Shown here: in pieces, positions 61,525-64,000 of the stretch
Layout of the letters: each line of letters starts with the position of its first letter
Numbering within the stretch: position 1 is the first letter of the stretch
Origin: Firmicutes bacterium ASF500
GTDB lineage: Bacteria > Bacillota > Clostridia > Oscillospirales > Oscillospiraceae
DNA length: 64,000 nucleotides
Direction of reading: 5' to 3'
Assembly: GCA_000492175.2 (NCBI GenBank)
Contig: CP097573.1
Coordinates: forward strand, 1,426,001-1,490,000
Program-made: the position numbers and the translations under genes
The notes under the pieces: model-generated
Told to the model about the DNA's origin: nothing
The model's database searches: none
Seen by the model: only the letters and a program-made list of their open reading frames with translations

Positions 61525-61791
61525 CTATACCCGCACCTGCCACCGATATGTAACCGTGACCTGATGCCCCGCCGCCGTCCGGTCCGCCCGCGCGAAACTC
61601 ATAATTCGCGCGGGTATCATCTTCTTGACCATCTGGCCGCCCACGGAGCCGGCCTGCTTGCTGGTCAGGTCGCCGTTGTAGCCCTGCTTCAGGTTGACGC
61701 CGACCTCGTTGGCGGCCTCCATCTTAAACTTGTTCATCGCCTCGCGGGCGTTGGGGACCATGATCTTATTGCTGCTATTACTGTTAGACAT
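61525..61791 (-). CDS. Alpha/beta-type small acid-soluble spore protein with unusual C-terminus
   Basis: Residues 1-57 match the family: VPNAREAMNKFKMEAANEVGV, then YNGDLTSKQAGSVGGQMVKKMI. These proteins coat and protect spore DNA. Normally the protein ends a few residues after MVKKMI. Here the frame continues through a perfect 10-bp hairpin into about 30 basic residues (PARIMSFARADRTAAG...) to a stop at 61525. Either the native stop was lost, or this lineage has an extension. Confidence 0.8.
   Translation of the reverse strand: MSNSNSSNKIMVPNAREAMNKFKMEAANEVGVNLKQGYNGDLTSKQAGSVGGQMVKKMIPARIMSFARADRTAAGHQVTVTYRWQVRV
61587..61614. repeat. Hairpin inside the SASP 3' end
   Basis: CCCGCGCGAA (61587-61596) pairs perfectly with TTCGCGCGGG (61605-61614) over 8 nt. 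It looks like an intrusive repeat or former terminator within the reading frame. Confidence 0.6.
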
Positions 61792-61935
61792 AATATTTCT
61801 CTCCTTTTTATTCGGTTCATTCGGTTTTTATTTCGCTTGGATGGAACATCCGAGCATAGTTTGAGCCGTCCGCACTTTTCTATGCGGACGGCTCCTTGGT
61901 AAGTTTAGGGTGTCTATTGAAGCCGAAATCGGCTA

Positions 61936-62656
61936 CTAAAAATATTTTTCAGCAATCACCTGATTTTCGCAAACTGTTCTGTCCAGTGCCGCAAAGATGC
62001 CGGTTGGGAAGTACTTCCCGCCAACCTCGCTGCAGGGGCCTGGGGCATGCCCGCACTTAGCACACACCCCCAGCGCCACCAAAGATACTTTTCCACATAT
62101 GGTTATAGCCCTGACCGCCTTGGCTCAGGCTTTCCTGGGCCCGCCGGAACAGGGTTTCGTCCACCAGCGGCGGGATCACCCCATCGGCGTTCAGGTCCAG
62201 TGCGATCTTCCGGGAGGAGCCCCCTGCCGCCGCTCGCCGGAAAATGCGCTCCACTATCGGGGCGGTGGCCTTGTCCGGAGCCAGGCGGTGTCGGTTTTCC
62301 CGGTCTTTCCGGTAACCGCAGGGTGGGCAGGCACAGTACTGGCCGCCCTCCCGCTTGCTTCTCAGCACGTCTTTGACCTTTCGGGAGCCGTCCCGGAGGT
62401 AGACCTCGTTCATGGCAAACAGGAAGGGAACCATGATGTTGTCGTGCTCCGTGTCGAAGTTGTCCGCAATGGCGATATACTGGATGCCGTGCTCCGGAAA
62501 GAACTGCCCGGCATAGTAGCTGGCCTCCCGCATGTCGCGGCCCAGGCGGCTGAGGTCCTTGGTGATGACCAGGTCGGCCTTGCCCTGCTCCAGCTGCTTC
62601 AGCATCTCCTTGAAACCGGGGCGGTTGAATCGAGTACCGGAAACACCGTCATCGGT
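61936..62656 (-). pseudogene. Decayed serine recombinase fragment
   Basis: The frame from about 62656 to 62057 reads TDDGVSGTRFNRPGFKEML, DLVITKDLSRLGRD, FDTEHDNIMVPFLFAMNEVY and PPCGYRKDRENRHRLAPD, the middle of a serine recombinase. It lacks the N-terminal catalytic Ser and the C-terminal half. It stops in GGAGGVC; a +1 frame continues with CAKCGHAPGPCSEVGGKYF to a TAG at 61936. It is probably the remnant of an older element or of the island's other edge. Confidence 0.75.
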
Positions 62657-62936
62657 ATGATGACGGAAGCATTCTTTGCAAGTTCAAGAGTCGCTCCTTC
62701 GATTTTAGAAACATTTTCACGTCCAATCAGTCGAGCTGTGTAGGCATCTAATCAAATCTAATTTCACGCTTATTATAACTCACTCATACAACTTGCCTTT
62801 CCCTGAACAATCTCAACAAAAAACATGCTCACAGACCGCAACCAACTGAAAAGCACTCCATTTTGTATATATTTTTCTAAAGGAGCGCGGATTCAGGTCA
62901 ATTTCCTGAACCCGCACTCTGATTTTCAGTGTGTCA
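62657..62936. other. Intergenic stretch with coding scraps
   Basis: The minus-strand sequence near 62,660-62,740 could encode ARLIGRENVSKIEGATLELA, out of frame with the recombinase fragment, so more gene debris may lie here. The rest (about 62,750-62,930) is AT-rich with no gene seen. Confidence 0.35.
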
Positions 62937-63998
62937 CTAATTTTCACCCAATGCCTGTTTCAACATATTCTCTGCCAAAATTCCGTAACCCTTTGTAGGG
63001 TCGTTGACCAGCACGTGGGTCACCGCTCCCACCAGCCGTCCGTTCTGCAAAATAGGTGAGCCGGACATGCCCTGTACGATGCCGCCGGTGGTGGAGAGCA
63101 GATCCGGGTCGGTGACCTCCACCATCATGCTCCGGGTGCCGTCCCCCTCGGGGTACAGGCGGACGATCTCAATGTCGAATTCCTCCACCTCGTCCCCCCG
63201 GATGTTGGACAGGATGGTGGCCGGGCCGGTCTCCACCTGGCCCCGGGAGGCCACCTCCACCGGCTCCACGGCGCTGCCCACCGTCTCCCGGGGCATTTGT
63301 CCAAAAATACCCAGGTTGGTGTTGGCGTACAAAGTCCCCAGGTCCCGGGTCAGGTCGAACTGGCCGTGGAGCTCGCCGGGGGCGCCGCTGGCCCCCCGCT
63401 TCACCTCCATCACACTGGCGGGCATGATGCTGCCCGACTCCAGAGGCATGAGCATGGAGGTATCCACGTCGTTGATGCCGTGGCCCAGGGCACCGAACAC
63501 GCCGCTGGACGGGTCATAGAAGGTCATGGTACCGATGCCGGCCATGGAGTCCCGCAGCCAAACCCCCAGCTGCCAGACTCCCTGGCTGTTCTCCACCGCC
63601 GCCGCTTTCAGCTGGAGCTGCCGCTGGCCCCGCACCGCCTGGATTGTGAGGGGCTCATCCCCGCTCTGGGCCACCAGGGCCTGGACCTCTTCAATGGTGT
63701 CCACCTCGCCGCCGTTGATGTGGGTAATCACGTCGCCGGTTTTCAGGCCGCAGTCCCGGCCCGGGTAGGAGGCTCCGCCCTCCGTCTCCACCGGGGACAG
63801 GCCCACCACCAGAACGCCGTCGGAAAACAGCTTGATGCCCACCGCCTTACCCAGCGGGATGACCTTGCCCGCCATCCCGTCCGGGACTGCCGCCGGGGCC
63901 GCCGCCGCGCGGGGGAGCGCCGCCGGGGCCAGGGCCGCCACCGCCCCGCCGCCGGTCCGGTGGACCGCCAGCGACAGACAGAGCGCCGCGCCCAGGGC
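62937..63998 (-). CDS. spoIVB: SpoIVB peptidase (5' partial at window end)
   Basis: The frame is open to the end of the window, where it encodes a hydrophobic signal-anchor-like stretch (ALGAALCLSLAV), so the true start lies beyond. A PDZ domain follows (CGLKTGDVITHINGGEVDT). The S55 peptidase domain then has the catalytic His in FGALGHGIND and Ser in GIVQGMSGSPILQ. SpoIVB is made in the forespore, is secreted into the intermembrane space and triggers pro-sigma-K processing. This places the window in a spore-former. Confidence 0.95.
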   Translation of the reverse strand, partial: ALGAALCLSLAVHRTGGGAVAALAPAALPRAAAAPAAVPDGMAGKVIPLGKAVGIKLFSDGVLVVGLSPVETEGGASYPGRDCGLKTGDVITHINGGEVDTIEEVQALVAQSGDEPLTIQAVRGQRQLQLKAAAVENSQGVWQLGVWLRDSMAGIGTMTFYDPSSGVFGALGHGINDVDTSMLMPLESGSIMPASVMEVKRGASGAPGELHGQFDLTRDLGTLYANTNLGIFGQMPRETVGSAVEPVEVASRGQVETGPATILSNIRGDEVEEFDIEIVRLYPEGDGTRSMMVEVTDPDLLSTTGGIVQGMSGSPILQNGRLVGAVTHVLVNDPTKGYGILAENMLKQALGEN

Positions 63999-64000
63999 CA

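Overview
The window is about 64 kb of a GC-rich, spore-forming Firmicute, most likely a gut Oscillospiraceae of the Flavonifractor/Lawsonibacter/Pseudoflavonifractor type. This is inferred from SpoIVB, an alpha/beta small acid-soluble spore protein, a Spo0A-C-like protein, 2-hydroxyacyl-CoA dehydratase activases, Firmicute-style Shine-Dalgarno sites and high GC. No rRNA, tRNA or CRISPR array was found.

Region 1 (1-21,560) is chromosomal core: the end of a CmpB-family permease, a DUF1836 regulator, DegV, PrmA, an orphan ClpC, a divergent regulator pair with palindromic operators, an EF-G paralogue, an XRE-cupin regulator divergent from a LysE exporter, a two-gene activase system, a BlaI/M56 sensor pair, an FMN riboswitch controlling RibU, a flavin reductase-rubredoxin fusion, and an ECF sigma factor with a membrane partner. 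Several intergenic gaps hold dispersed inverted repeats with TGTAGGG ends.

Region 2 (21,591-29,085 and 53,815 to about 61,400) is an accessory island. It has a large serine recombinase, a small mobilization module (relaxase with an overprinted reading frame, MobC, RepA-like ATPase), a DUF6076 protein and a type I restriction-modification operon (hsdM, hsdS, two unknown genes, hsdR) followed by an AlbA_2-domain protein.

Region 3 (29,086-53,814) is a 24.7 kb integrative conjugative element inserted inside hsdR. Removing it and one copy of a 4-bp CATA repeat restores an uninterrupted 1,024-residue HsdR frame. The element encodes a ParB-family protein, ArdA, a Tn1549-like type IV secretion set (VirD4, Maff2, TrbL/VirB6-like, PrgI, VirB4, NlpC/P60), two DNA methyltransferases, MobC and relaxase, its own serine recombinase, and two AT-rich cargo blocks: an AbiH abortive-infection gene and a Mef-like efflux gene behind a leader-peptide attenuator. 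A 23-bp palindrome (GGGACA-NNN-TGTCCC core) occurs about 14 times across the element, nearly always just after a stop codon. I did not see it in the flanks. This array, together with a ParB-family protein that has no ParA, is the best candidate for an undescribed system: a KorB-like element-wide regulon, or a distributed partition or mRNA-processing site.

Region 4 (about 61,500-64,000) returns to core sporulation genes: an SASP gene whose 3' end runs through a hairpin, a decayed serine recombinase, and spoIVB running off the window.
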